Origin: Desulfuribacillus stibiiarsenatis
GTDB lineage: Bacteria; Bacillota; Bacilli; Desulfuribacillales; Desulfuribacillaceae
Assembly (NCBI RefSeq): GCF_001742305.1
Contig: NZ_MJAT01000001.1
Span: 1-64,000 of the forward strand
Direction of reading: 5' to 3'
DNA length: 64,000 bases
The stretch's first letter is position 1; every line of letters begins with the position of its first letter. The notes beneath the pieces are model-generated. The model saw only the letters and a list, made by a program, of their open reading frames with translations, was not told where the DNA came from and searched no databases. A program made the position numbers and the translations under genes. Positions 25,912 to 35,486 of the stretch are shown piece by piece.

Positions 25912-26970
25912 ATGACGAGAAAGCGTATGCATAAAAAAACAAGGACTGCCCTCATTGTAATTACAGTGATTGCGGTTACGATTGTAGTAAGTGCTGTATT
26001 GGGCGTGAGTGTGCTAAAGGGATTTATGAAAGACAGTTATAAACCTCTGCCAGGTTCTACAGAAACACCAGAACAAGCAGCGAAAGATGCGAAGAAGAAT
26101 TTAGACTCTTTTACCATATTGTTATTAGGAGTGGACTCGCGAGAAGGTGAGCGAGGTGCTCGCTCAGATACTGTAATTTTGGCAACGGTCAATCCGCATT
26201 TAGAAGAAGTCATGCTATTGTCATTGCCACGTGATACGTATGTCAATATCCCGAAGTATGGGAATACGAAATTAAATCATGCGATGGCTTATGGTGATGT
26301 GCCACTCGTGAAGGAAACGATTGAGAATTTCCTATCTATAAAAATTGATCATTACATGACGATAGACTTTGAAGGTTTTCGGGAAGCTATCGATGTCCTT
26401 GGTGGCATTAATATAGATGTGCCTAAGAATATGCGATATTATGATCCGACAGATGGTACGAATATCAATTTAAAAAAAGGCTATCAGCTACTCGATGGGA
26501 AAAATGCGTTGGACTATGTAAGGTTTAGAGCGGATGCAGAAGCAGACTATGGCCGCATGCGTAGACAACAGGAGTTCATTCGAGCGATTGCGGAGAAAGC
26601 CACAGAATTCACATCTGTGACTCGTGTTATACCATTTATTGAGAAGGTTACTAGCGGTGTAAAGACGGATATCTATCCGACAAAGATGGAGTTATTAATC
26701 CGTAAGTTCTTCGGAGTGCGTGGAGATGCGATTCAATCGTTTGCGCTAGAAAGCCGTAGCTATATTGGCAACGATGGCATATGGTATGTAGATATCACGA
26801 AGCAAGAGCGTGAACGTATTCGTACTACACTAACTGAATTCAAAAAAATGAAGACAAAACCTGCACCTCTTCAAGAGGAACTATCAGATAAAGATACAGC
26901 AGATAATCAAAGTACTAAAAATCAGAGCAATCAAAGCAATAAAAAAGCAGGAGTGGAGGGGTCACGATAA
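25912..26970 (+). CDS. LytR-CpsA-Psr (LCP) family cell-wall polymer ligase
   Basis: A 352-residue protein with a short basic cytoplasmic tail, one membrane helix (about residues 12-36) and an extracytoplasmic LCP domain (about 60-230). Conserved features are LLLGVDSREGERGARSDTV, VMLLSLPRDTYV, KLNHAMAYGD, GGINIDVP, LDGKNALDYVRFR and YGRMRRQQEFI; the arginines and aspartates in these bind the polyprenyl-pyrophosphate head. LCP proteins transfer undecaprenyl-linked polymers to peptidoglycan. The C-terminal tail is Asn/Gln/Ser-rich and disordered. The stop overlaps the next start (TAATG). B. subtilis has an LCP gene (yvhJ/tagV) beside tagO and degSU, matching this position. Confidence 0.92.
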   Translation: MTRKRMHKKTRTALIVITVIAVTIVVSAVLGVSVLKGFMKDSYKPLPGSTETPEQAAKDAKKNLDSFTILLLGVDSREGERGARSDTVILATVNPHLEEVMLLSLPRDTYVNIPKYGNTKLNHAMAYGDVPLVKETIENFLSIKIDHYMTIDFEGFREAIDVLGGINIDVPKNMRYYDPTDGTNINLKKGYQLLDGKNALDYVRFRADAEADYGRMRRQQEFIRAIAEKATEFTSVTRVIPFIEKVTSGVKTDIYPTKMELLIRKFFGVRGDAIQSFALESRSYIGNDGIWYVDITKQERERIRTTLTEFKKMKTKPAPLQEELSDKDTADNQSTKNQSNQSNKKAGVEGSR

Positions 26971-27728
26971 TGGATCGGACCAATTCATCAGCCATTGCAC
27001 CGGCAGTTCCAACGGTCGATATCCTGGGGATTCCATTCTCTACAATGACATTGGAAGAGACTGTACAGTATTGCCAAACGATGATTGAATCAGGGCAACC
27101 ACATCACATGGTCACTGCCAATCCAGAGATTGTGATGATGGCTCAAGAGAATCAGGAATTTCGTAACATTATTAAAAAAGCGCAGCTAATCACTTGCGAT
27201 GGTACTGGGGTTGTCTGGGCAACACAATACACCGAATTCCCTGCACAGGAGAGAGTTACTGGCTATGATGTTACACTGCGATTATTCGATTTGTGCGAAA
27301 GGGACGGGTACTCCGTATATTTCGTTGGCGCCAAGCCTGCAGTGATTGAGAGAGCAGTAGTAAATGTTCAAAAAAAATGGCCAAAACTAACGATAGCAGG
27401 GTATCATCATGGGTATTTCGGGCCTGGTGATGAAGAGAAAATCTGTGATGAAATTATGGAAAAGAAACCATCCATTTTGTTTGTCGCATTAGGCGCACCG
27501 AATCAAGAGTTTTGGATTTCTAAATACAAAGAATTGTTGAATGTGCCATTGGCAATCGGTGTAGGTGGGAGCTTCGATGTGATATCTGGAACCGTTAACC
27601 GTGCACCTATGTTATGGCAGAAACTAAGGATCGAATGGCTATACCGCTTGATTCAACAGCCATCTCGATGGCGAAGAATGTTATTGCTACCAAAGTTCAT
27701 GATTGCTGTTTGGAAGGCCAAAAAATAG
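26970..27728 (+). CDS. WecG/TagA/CpsF-family glycosyltransferase
   Basis: A 252-residue membrane-associated transferase of the GT26 family. TagA adds N-acetylmannosamine to the lipid-linked GlcNAc made by TagO, forming the linkage unit of wall polymers. Typical blocks are VTANPEIVMMAQENQEFR, LITCDGTGVVWA, ERVTGYDV, YFVGAKPAVIERA, ILFVALGAPNQEFWI, VGGSFDVISGTVNRAP and the C-terminal LRIEWLYRLIQQPSRWRR. It overlaps the LCP gene by one base and is preceded by GGAGTGGAGG. With tagO 156 nt downstream it forms a short wall-polymer priming set next to csaB. Which acetylamino sugar is transferred here cannot be told from sequence. Confidence 0.92.
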   Translation: MDRTNSSAIAPAVPTVDILGIPFSTMTLEETVQYCQTMIESGQPHHMVTANPEIVMMAQENQEFRNIIKKAQLITCDGTGVVWATQYTEFPAQERVTGYDVTLRLFDLCERDGYSVYFVGAKPAVIERAVVNVQKKWPKLTIAGYHHGYFGPGDEEKICDEIMEKKPSILFVALGAPNQEFWISKYKELLNVPLAIGVGGSFDVISGTVNRAPMLWQKLRIEWLYRLIQQPSRWRRMLLLPKFMIAVWKAKK

Positions 27729-27884
27729 TACTAGTTTTTTACAAAAAACGTGTTATGATAGTATGGAATGTAAACAAGACGTCAACATATGATTAAGAGA
27801 ATGATAGTATAGTTAAGCAAATAACGATAGATAAAGACTTATCATTAGAAAAAAATAGAGACAAAACGGGGAAGGAATTACTGG

Positions 27885-29018
27885 ATGAATACACTTTTTG
27901 CTTATGCGGGCCTGTTTTTGATGGCTATTAGTATTGCGTTAATAGCTACGCCGCTTGTGAAAAAGCTAGCGATTTTAGTAGGCGCAGTCGATCAGCCGGA
28001 TCCAAGAAAAGTGCATACAAAAATCATGCCTCGTATGGGTGGTTTAGCGGTTTATATCGCTTTCATGGTGACATTAGCATTTGAACTTAAATTTAATATT
28101 ATAAATATTAATAGTGTGCTACTAAATACTACACAGTTTTACGGATTTTTACTGGGTGGCACGATTATCATAATCATTGGATTGATTGATGATCGCTACC
28201 AGATTTCTGCGAAATATAAGTTCCTAGGACAGATTATTGCTGCGGGCGTTGTCATGTATGCAGGGATTAAGGTTCAATTTATCACCTTGCCGTTTGAAGG
28301 AACATTTGAATTTGGATGGTTTAGTATTCCGTTTACGTTGTTATGGATTATCGGGGTTACGAACGCGCTGAACCTCATTGATGGGTTAGACGGTCTAGCA
28401 GCGGGCGTTGCATCGATTGCCTTGGCAACGGTAACGATTATCGGATTTGCTATGGGGAACACAGTCGTTGCATTTATGGCGCTACTGTTATTAGGTAGTA
28501 CCCTTGGATTCTTACGCTATAACTTCTTTCCAGCGAAGATTTTTATGGGTGATACAGGGGCCTTATTCTTAGGTTATAACCTAGCGATTTTCTCCATTCT
28601 TGGATTTAAGCATGTAACGTTGGTATCATTTATTATTCCAATTTTAATTCTTGGTGTGCCGATTGCCGATACACTTTTTGCGATATTACGTAGATATTTA
28701 TCGAAGCAACCGATTAGTATTGCAGATAAGAACCACCTTCATCACTGTCTATTGAAAAAGGGTTGGTCGCATCGTACGACTGTACTGATTATTTATGGAA
28801 TTAGTATCTTCTTTAGTCTTACGGCGATTATATTCTCGCAAGCAGAAGTGTGGGTAGCCTTTACGGTACTCGGAGTATTATTCGTAATCACAGCGATTGG
28901 TGCCGAAAGCATCAATATCCTGAATACAAGACGTCAGCCAATTATTCATTTTATTGAAGATTTGGTGAAATACGCAGACACGAAGCAAAGTTTAGACAAG
29001 CAGAATTTAAAAGGTTAG
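27885..29018 (+). CDS. tagO: Undecaprenyl-phosphate GlcNAc-1-phosphate transferase (TagO/WecA type)
   Basis: A 377-residue polytopic enzyme (about 11 helices) of the MraY/WecA/TagO superfamily. It starts lipid-linked polymer synthesis by moving a sugar-1-phosphate from its UDP donor to undecaprenyl phosphate. Diagnostic cytoplasmic motifs are DPRKVHTKIMPRMGG, IGLIDDRY (Mg2+ aspartates), NALNLIDGLDGLAAG, FPAKIFMGDTGALFLGY and the basic HLHHCLLKKGWSHR loop. The VHTKIMPRMGG start and HLHH loop favour WecA/TagO over MraY. AAGGAATT precedes the ATG. The 156-nt gap upstream holds a small A/T hairpin and could carry its own promoter. It ends in a bidirectional terminator. Confidence 0.92.
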   Translation: MNTLFAYAGLFLMAISIALIATPLVKKLAILVGAVDQPDPRKVHTKIMPRMGGLAVYIAFMVTLAFELKFNIININSVLLNTTQFYGFLLGGTIIIIIGLIDDRYQISAKYKFLGQIIAAGVVMYAGIKVQFITLPFEGTFEFGWFSIPFTLLWIIGVTNALNLIDGLDGLAAGVASIALATVTIIGFAMGNTVVAFMALLLLGSTLGFLRYNFFPAKIFMGDTGALFLGYNLAIFSILGFKHVTLVSFIIPILILGVPIADTLFAILRRYLSKQPISIADKNHLHHCLLKKGWSHRTTVLIIYGISIFFSLTAIIFSQAEVWVAFTVLGVLFVITAIGAESINILNTRRQPIIHFIEDLVKYADTKQSLDKQNLKG

Positions 29019-29074
29019 TTTAAAATCTTAATTCCAAATCTTATTTACAGATGTTAACTCCAAATATAATAATT

Positions 29075-29107
29075 AAACCCTAAAAGTGATTGCTTTTAGG
29101 GTTTTTT
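29075..29107. terminator. Bidirectional terminator overlapping a stop codon
   Basis: AAACCCTAAAAG / CTTTTAGGGTTT hairpin with a T6 tract. The stop codon and last codons of the convergent minus-strand deacetylase gene lie inside the right arm, so one palindrome terminates tagO and encodes the end of its neighbour. Confidence 0.85.
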
Positions 29108-30328
29108 ATCGTCATGTTGAGTTTGAAATAACGAATCTATCATATTCATCATTTTCGTAGCATCAATTGTTGGGTCTCCCACGTTGACTCTTGGGATCTC
29201 TTGTTGTACCGTTGCACGAGTTACAAGTGTTGCTTGGTTTGTAAACATATATTCGACTCCGGCCTTTTCTGCCATACGGATAACATTCATGTTGTACACA
29301 CCAAAAGGATACGATAACCCATTGGCACGATGAGGTTTGAGTTGATTTTCTAGATATGTTTTTCCAAGCGATACATCATGGTAGATACGGTCTAGGTATT
29401 CTTTTTCCGTTTCGATACGACCCAATTCGCGGCGATAAACACGTCCTGCCAAGGCGCTAATTCGCTTGTTGTTCACGCCTAACTCGTAAGAGTGTGTATC
29501 AAAGGTGTGAGACTGCACTTGAAATAACGGGTGACGGTTAATGGTGCGATATTCTTCCCAGCTTGCATGAGGAAAAGCGAGTTTCTCTGGTGTAGGTTCT
29601 TTCGCGCGTTTCGTGTATCCAACGATAATAAAGAAGGTTGCTGGGATCCGCTTATCCTTTAACGCAGGGTAAGCATAAGTGAAGTCGCTCTGATAACCAT
29701 CGTCGAAAGTAATGTGGTAGCCTTGCTTTGGCAAGGTTTTTAGAAACGAAAGACTATCATTGGCCCATAAATCCTGTTGCGTCGATAATTGATAGGATTG
29801 GTTTTCAGGAATCGAAGACAGTAAATGGCGCATTTCATTGGCTACCTTAATAAATTGCGTGAGTTGCTCATAAGTGATTGGCGCATAGGGGCTCTTTTCC
29901 AAGGCAATCAACTGTTCTTGAAAATGCTTAGGAGTAATTGACACTGGATTGTTAACTACGTTCGGGTCAATATGGTGATACGTCAAAACCACAAATGAAA
30001 TTTCACTTAAGAGTGCATGCAATTGGTCTAATATAGGATGGCTAAAATGTGTTTCCGCACCAGTATCATAGGCGCTATTTTTTGGTACTTGATCAATGGC
30101 AAGTTCGTTATTTTCTAGTAAGCTTGGGTTTTCTCCAGCTATATTCTCTACATCGGCGTCCGCCTGTTCTTCCACAGATGGCGCTACATTTGTTACAGTC
30201 TGTTGTGATACCAACTCAGTTTGCAATGCCTGCCATAAGATATATCCCATTAGGCTAATTGCGAGTACTGAGAAAATTATCAGAAACGATAGGATACTTG
30301 TATAAAAAACAGATTTCTTCTCTGCCAT
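29096..30328 (-). CDS. Membrane-anchored polysaccharide deacetylase (PgaB/IcaB-like NodB domain)
   Basis: A 410-residue protein with one N-terminal membrane helix (about residues 9-33), an acidic linker and an extracytoplasmic deacetylase. It opens with VVLTYHHIDP, followed about 90 residues later by ITFDDGYQSDF (metal aspartate pair). SHTFDTH then supplies the two metal histidines in the H-x4-H spacing seen in PgaB/IcaB, not the H-x3-H of most peptidoglycan deacetylases. LSYPFGVYN is the arginine/proline motif region. The likely substrate is an N-acetylated glucosamine polymer at the cell surface. GGGAG lies 7 nt before the start. The final four codons are within the terminator shared with tagO. 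Confidence 0.87.
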   Translation of the reverse strand: MAEKKSVFYTSILSFLIIFSVLAISLMGYILWQALQTELVSQQTVTNVAPSVEEQADADVENIAGENPSLLENNELAIDQVPKNSAYDTGAETHFSHPILDQLHALLSEISFVVLTYHHIDPNVVNNPVSITPKHFQEQLIALEKSPYAPITYEQLTQFIKVANEMRHLLSSIPENQSYQLSTQQDLWANDSLSFLKTLPKQGYHITFDDGYQSDFTYAYPALKDKRIPATFFIIVGYTKRAKEPTPEKLAFPHASWEEYRTINRHPLFQVQSHTFDTHSYELGVNNKRISALAGRVYRRELGRIETEKEYLDRIYHDVSLGKTYLENQLKPHRANGLSYPFGVYNMNVIRMAEKAGVEYMFTNQATLVTRATVQQEIPRVNVGDPTIDATKMMNMIDSLFQTQHDDKKP

Positions 30329-30638
30329 AAAATTACTCCCTCATGGTGTTACTACTTCTGTATATTGCATTCATTTCAATCTACAATTCAGTCATTTGAA
30401 TTCAATGCACATAGGTTCATAAATAGTTCGACATATGATTGCACTATTCCTGCATGTACCTTGTAATTCCTGTAGAAATCACTAGCATTCACTATTGTTT
30501 TTATCGCGTGATGGATGTATAATTAATAACTATTCATGTAAAAAGAATGCATATTTATCAGATGACAGGTATATTCCGTTAGCTAATTTTTTTGCACTTA
30601 TGCGGTGTTTTCTGAATCGAATGGGGAGGAATTTCTTA
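30329..30638 (+). promoter_or_regulatory. Divergent intergenic region with the gltB promoter
   Basis: A 310-nt gap between the deacetylase (minus) and gltB (plus). TTGTTT (30495-30500), a 17-nt spacer and TATAAT (30518-30523) make a good sigma-A promoter, leaving a leader of about 110 nt before the GGGGAGG site of gltB. Within the leader I see only weak hairpins (for example around 30533-30552) and no riboswitch or T-box motif. No promoter for the deacetylase is clear. Confidence 0.65.
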
Positions 30639-33600
30639 ATGGCTAAAGAGCATGATAGTTGTGGAATTTTCGCAACAGTAGAGAAGGATGGTCAACCGAA
30701 ACGCCATAATATTGACCGTACCATTGAATCCTTGATCAAAATGGAGCACCGTGCTGGATTTATTGATGGCGAAGGTGACGGTTGTGGGATACTAACAGAT
30801 ATTCCTCGTAAAATATGGTCGAACTTCTTAGAGGCAAATGAACGTGATCCAAAGATTGCGAATCATGAAGCTTTTTTTGTAGCGCACATTTTAATCCCTA
30901 AATCATTAGGAGAACACGGTGACTGGGTGAAGAACCAAATCCGCACCTTCCTTTATGACGCAGGAATCAAGGTGTATGTCGACATGATTGGTAACGTCGT
31001 TCCAGAAGCCCTAGGGCCTATGGCAAGAATGGAAGAGCCGGAGTTTTGGCAACTCGGTTGTCAGATTCGTAAGGCAGGCATGTCAGCCTATGAAATGGAC
31101 AAGCTGTTGTTTGACTTAATGGTACGAATTGAAAACCTTACACCTACGCATGTAGCTTCCATGAGTCGTTATTCTGTCATTTATAAAGTTATGGGAGCAG
31201 CAAGTGTTTTACCGGAATATTACCCAGATCTTAAAAATCCTGATTTCGCCAGTGCTGTAACGATTGGGCATAACCGTTACTCTACCAATACGTTATCAAC
31301 GTTTGAAAGAGTACAGCCTTTTTCCCTTTTAGGACACAATGGTGAATTAAATACGATTAGCCGTTTGCGTCAAGAAGCGAAAATGCTTGGCATTCCGTTG
31401 ATTCAAGATGCAAGTGACTCACAAGATTTAAACCGTACGATAGAGGCTTTAATTAATACAACTGACATCTCTCTTTTCGAAGCGATGGAATTGGTATTTC
31501 CGCCAATTGCCTATGAAATTAAGAGGTTTTCACCAAAGTTACAAAGCTTATATTCTTACTACCGTCAAATCCTAGGGCCGTTTGCTCAAGGACCTGCAGG
31601 TATCGTATCAAGACATCGCAATCAATGTGTATTTGCGGTAGACGCATTAGGTCTGCGTCCACTGTGGTATATTGATGCGGAAGATGCGTACTTCTTCAGC
31701 TCTGAACAAGGTGTTATTCCATTAGAAAGTGTTGTTAGTGAACCAGCACCATTAGCACCTGGTGAGAAGGTAGCGATTGAAATTCAATATGAAGACGCGA
31801 GCCTTCAAGCAACTGGCGTAAATCTATATCGCTACCACGATTTCCAACAAAAAGTGTATGATTTAGCACGTGAAAAATGTAATTTCGACGAGTATCATAG
31901 ATATGTGAATTTCGCTGCGGAAAGAAACTATTTAGAAACGGATGAGCAAATTGTTCAAGCCTTAAGTAGTCGTTCGATTGAGTTCGCAGACCACTCCGAT
32001 AGCCAGAAGCTTATGGAAGCGTTTGGTTGGGATGTTGACGACATTGAGCTCGCGAATCAAATGCAATTGACAGGTACAGAAGCCGTTCGTTCGATGGGCT
32101 TTGACGGTCCACTGGCTGCTTTGTCCCGTGAGAAGCAAAACCTTTCTGACTATATGAAAGAAAGCGTTGCTGTCGTTACGAACCCTGCCATTGACCGTGA
32201 GCGTGAGATGGAGCATTTCTCCACTCGTGTCATTCTTGGACAACGCCCAATACTCAATAACCAAGTATCGTCCGACTTCAAGCGTATTGAAATTCGTACT
32301 CCAATCCTATTAGGCGGCGAACGTAAAGGACATCCAATTGAACGGGAACAGTATCGCCAAATTGCAGAAAAGCTTAGCACGTATATGATTGAGGATTTAA
32401 TCTTGGAGTTTCCCAATGATAAAGCGAAGGTCATTTCCTCTACCTACTCAGGACAAGAGTCGATGCGTGATGGTATGCGCAGAATCCGTCAAGAGGCAGT
32501 GGAAGCTGTTGAGAATGGTGCAGAGCTGTTAATCTTTGATGATTGCGAAGCCTTTAAAAATAATAAAAAGTGGATTGATCCACTAGTGATTGTATCTGCA
32601 GTAGATATTCAATTAAAGCGACACTTCGACTCTGAAGGTGTCAACCTACGTAGAAAATGTAGTATCATTTTGCGCTCTGGTGGAATCCGTAACCTTCATG
32701 ACTTCATGATGGCAATGGGACTTGGCGCTGATGCAATTAACCCATACCTGTTATTAGAGTTCGTAGGCTTAGAAGAACCGAGAAAATCGATTCGAAATTT
32801 ATATAACGGTTTGCAAAAAGGGATTGAGAAGGTTATCTCTACCTTGGGAATCCATGAATTGCGTGGATATGCACGCCTATTCTCCAGTGTGGGTCTAAAA
32901 CCAGAAATCGTAAGATATTTAGATATTCGTAACTTTGCTGGTTCTGAGAAAGCCGGTTTAGGCTGGTCAGAATTAGAAAAAGACATGGAAGCGCGTTGTG
33001 CTGCATTCCAAGCACAAGATAAGCCGAAACTTGCGAAGACAAGCCGCTATTATCCAAAGATCTGGAAAGTTGCTGCTCAGGCGGCTCGCGGCGAAGGTTC
33101 TTATAGTGCTTACCTTGAGAAGTTAAAAGAGCTGGAAATCAATCATCCAATTAGCGTTCGCCACACTTGGGATTTAAAAATCAAACATGATGGCGAAGTT
33201 TCTACGGATAGTATTGATATCAGTGTGGGTAAGCATCGTCTTCCGTTTGTCATCAGTTCTATGTCCTTTGGTTCGCAGAACGAAATTGCGTTCCGTGCGT
33301 ATGCAGAGGCTGCTGACCGTCTAGATATGATTTCTTTAAACGGTGAAGGTGGAGAAATCCCTGATATGTTAGGGAAATACCGTAAGACTCGTGGAAAGCA
33401 AATCGCTTCTGGTCGTTTCGGTGTGAATATTAACTTGATGAATTCCTCTGATTTAATAGAGATTAAGATAGGACAGGGTGCTAAGCCTGGGGAAGGTGGA
33501 CATCTACCTGGTTCGAAGGTATCGGAAAAGGTTGCGATTGCGCGTAACGCTACACCTGGCGTTGACTTAATTTCACCGTCGAATAACCATGACATCTATT

Positions 33601-35228
33601 CGATTGAAGATTTAGCACAAATTATCGAAGAAGTAAAAGTTGCCAATAACGAAGCAAAAGTAATTATCAAGGTTCCTGTTGTTCCGAACATTGGAACGAT
33701 TGCTGTAGGTATAGCGAAAGCGGGAGCAGATATCATTAAAGTCAGTGGTTATGATGGTGGTACAGGTGCTGCGCGTGCCCATGCCCTTCGTCATGTTGGA
33801 TTACCAACGGAGATTGGTGTGAAATACGCCCATGATGCACTCTTAGATGCAGGCCTTCGCCAGCGTGTTGAGATTTGGGCTGATGGTGGTCTGAAAAGCG
33901 GTGTAGACGTCATTAAGATGATGCTGCTTGGGGCTGACCGTGCAGGGTTTGGTACGATGGCAATGGTAGCAGTCGGTTGCACTAGCTGCCGCGGTTGTCA
34001 TAAAGGGACTTGCCATGTAGGGATCACGACCCAAATCGAAACTGTCGAAGAAGCACAACGCAAAGGGTTAAAGCATTTCCAACCAAGAGATTACAACGAG
34101 GCTGTATCAGGGTTATGTACATTATTTGAGTACCTAGGTATGGAAGTGAAAGAGCTTACAGCTCGCTTAGGATTTAAAAATGTCAAGGATTTAGTCGGTC
34201 GTTGCGACTTATTAACACAGACTCGTGAACTTGATTGCATCGATACTTCGGAATTCTTGAAGCCATATACTATTGATAAAGCGCGTGGTGAACTTCTTCA
34301 AAACGTGTCTGTTAATTGGTACAAGAGCACAACATTACTGAATGAGCTTACGAAGAAAATTGCGAAGCAAGTGACGCAATCAGCACTCAATGGAGAAACA
34401 AGTGTCGTCATGAACTATGGATTAATTCCTAGTGAGGAGCGTTGCATTGGAACCCGCTTAGCAGGAGCAATCGCTAGAGGGAACTACGATAACCGTTTCA
34501 AAAACCTTGAAGGTACAGAGCTGAACTTCGCCAATGGTACAATCCTTGGAAATGGTGTTGCGGCGTTCAATCAGAATAAAGTATCTATTTTCACAGAGGG
34601 TGGAGCCCAAGATGGTGTTGGTAAAATGGCGTTCGGTGGGAAAGTCATTATCCTTAAAGGTAAGAACAAGTTCGGAAAGCGCGTCGGTGGATCTGTAGGG
34701 AAAGGTTTCGCTTATGGGGCGCAATCAGGACTGTTCATTGTGCAAGGGGATGCAGATTCGCGTGCTGGCATTCGTTTATCTGGTGCTGATGTCGTAATCG
34801 CTGGTCAAATCTCTAAGAAAATTGACGATAGCCTTGGTGTCATTGGTAGTCGTGCAAATATTAAAGGATTTGCCTTTGAATACATGACGAATGGTCGTGC
34901 GATTGTTATGGGCGATCCAGGTCCATGGATTTGCTCTGGTATGACGGGTGGAGTCGTTTACATTAAGTTAAATCCAGAAATGGGTCTTGATGAAGCGGCA
35001 ATCCAAGCGAGAATTGCACGCGGTGCTAAGGTTGCATTATCGAAGCTAGATGAAAAAGGCGTACGTGATGTGGAACAGCTTTTATCCACATACAAGGAAG
35101 TATTGATTAAGAGCGGCCAAGAGGAAGAAGCTAGAGAAATTGAAGAAATTCTTGAAGAATGCGAAGGACGTTTCGTACAGGTCTTCCCTAAATCTCAACA
35201 AGCCGACCAAAACCACGCAACAGAGTAA
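30639..35228 (+). CDS. gltB: Glutamate synthase large subunit
   Basis: A 1529-residue GOGAT converting glutamine plus 2-oxoglutarate to two glutamates. Start ATG follows GGGGAGG; the Ntn nucleophile would be Cys8 (KEHDSCGIFA) after removal of a 7-residue leader. The order is class II amidotransferase (about 8-400), central domain, FMN barrel with NGEGGEIPDMLGKYR and VSGYDGGTGAARA, the iron-sulfur loop, then the GXGXG beta-helix (repeats such as GGKVIILKGKNKFG, GGSVGKGFAYG). Cys1114, Cys1120 and Cys1125 fit the 3Fe-4S spacing; Cys1117 is additional. No small subunit gene (gltD) is adjacent, so the electron donor is either encoded elsewhere or is ferredoxin. In-frame codons upstream of 30639 have no ribosome site and overlap the promoter. 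Confidence 0.95.
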   Translation: MAKEHDSCGIFATVEKDGQPKRHNIDRTIESLIKMEHRAGFIDGEGDGCGILTDIPRKIWSNFLEANERDPKIANHEAFFVAHILIPKSLGEHGDWVKNQIRTFLYDAGIKVYVDMIGNVVPEALGPMARMEEPEFWQLGCQIRKAGMSAYEMDKLLFDLMVRIENLTPTHVASMSRYSVIYKVMGAASVLPEYYPDLKNPDFASAVTIGHNRYSTNTLSTFERVQPFSLLGHNGELNTISRLRQEAKMLGIPLIQDASDSQDLNRTIEALINTTDISLFEAMELVFPPIAYEIKRFSPKLQSLYSYYRQILGPFAQGPAGIVSRHRNQCVFAVDALGLRPLWYIDAEDAYFFSSEQGVIPLESVVSEPAPLAPGEKVAIEIQYEDASLQATGVNLYRYHDFQQKVYDLAREKCNFDEYHRYVNFAAERNYLETDEQIVQALSSRSIEFADHSDSQKLMEAFGWDVDDIELANQMQLTGTEAVRSMGFDGPLAALSREKQNLSDYMKESVAVVTNPAIDREREMEHFSTRVILGQRPILNNQVSSDFKRIEIRTPILLGGERKGHPIEREQYRQIAEKLSTYMIEDLILEFPNDKAKVISSTYSGQESMRDGMRRIRQEAVEAVENGAELLIFDDCEAFKNNKKWIDPLVIVSAVDIQLKRHFDSEGVNLRRKCSIILRSGGIRNLHDFMMAMGLGADAINPYLLLEFVGLEEPRKSIRNLYNGLQKGIEKVISTLGIHELRGYARLFSSVGLKPEIVRYLDIRNFAGSEKAGLGWSELEKDMEARCAAFQAQDKPKLAKTSRYYPKIWKVAAQAARGEGSYSAYLEKLKELEINHPISVRHTWDLKIKHDGEVSTDSIDISVGKHRLPFVISSMSFGSQNEIAFRAYAEAADRLDMISLNGEGGEIPDMLGKYRKTRGKQIASGRFGVNINLMNSSDLIEIKIGQGAKPGEGGHLPGSKVSEKVAIARNATPGVDLISPSNNHDIYSIEDLAQIIEEVKVANNEAKVIIKVPVVPNIGTIAVGIAKAGADIIKVSGYDGGTGAARAHALRHVGLPTEIGVKYAHDALLDAGLRQRVEIWADGGLKSGVDVIKMMLLGADRAGFGTMAMVAVGCTSCRGCHKGTCHVGITTQIETVEEAQRKGLKHFQPRDYNEAVSGLCTLFEYLGMEVKELTARLGFKNVKDLVGRCDLLTQTRELDCIDTSEFLKPYTIDKARGELLQNVSVNWYKSTTLLNELTKKIAKQVTQSALNGETSVVMNYGLIPSEERCIGTRLAGAIARGNYDNRFKNLEGTELNFANGTILGNGVAAFNQNKVSIFTEGGAQDGVGKMAFGGKVIILKGKNKFGKRVGGSVGKGFAYGAQSGLFIVQGDADSRAGIRLSGADVVIAGQISKKIDDSLGVIGSRANIKGFAFEYMTNGRAIVMGDPGPWICSGMTGGVVYIKLNPEMGLDEAAIQARIARGAKVALSKLDEKGVRDVEQLLSTYKEVLIKSGQEEEAREIEEILEECEGRFVQVFPKSQQADQNHATE

Positions 35229-35260
35229 TACCAATCGTATACTAAGGTTACTGCATTATC

Positions 35261-35286
35261 AAAGGAGAGCGCATGCTCTCCTTTTT
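35261..35286 (+). terminator. Intrinsic terminator of gltB
   Basis: AAAGGAGAGC / GCTCTCCTTT with a GCAT loop and a T5 run. Confidence 0.9.
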
Positions 35287-35400
35287 GCTATTTGTTCGTT
35301 TTTTTCTATACTATGCAATTTAGAAATTCATTTATCTCACTGGCGAACTAATACTACCTCTAAGTTTTCTTTATTTTTCTAAGGAGTTGTGAGAGAATAA

Positions 35401-35436
35401 TATAGATAAAATTATAGATAAAAATATAGATGATGT
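35401..35436. repeat. Three 12-bp AT-rich tandem units
   Basis: TATAGATAAAAT, TATAGATAAAAA and TATAGATGATGT in a row, 50 nt upstream of the next gene. It may be part of its promoter region or simple low-complexity sequence. Confidence 0.6.
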
Positions 35437-35486
35437 AATACTGAAAAACACCAACCAGAGAACAAAAATCGTGGAGGAACAGAAGA

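Noticed and set aside
30588-30606. Fifth copy of the interspersed repeat in the gltB leader
   Set aside because: Only a 10-nt match (TTGCACTTAT) without the flanking hairpin or the conserved GGCGG part; likely chance.
30495-30638. gltB starting 48 codons earlier
   Set aside because: That start overlaps the -35 element of the gltB promoter and lacks a ribosome site; the nucleophile cysteine is expected close to the N-terminus.
33143-33595. 150-residue minus-strand frame opposite gltB
   Set aside because: Shadow of the FMN-domain coding sequence with no start signal of its own.
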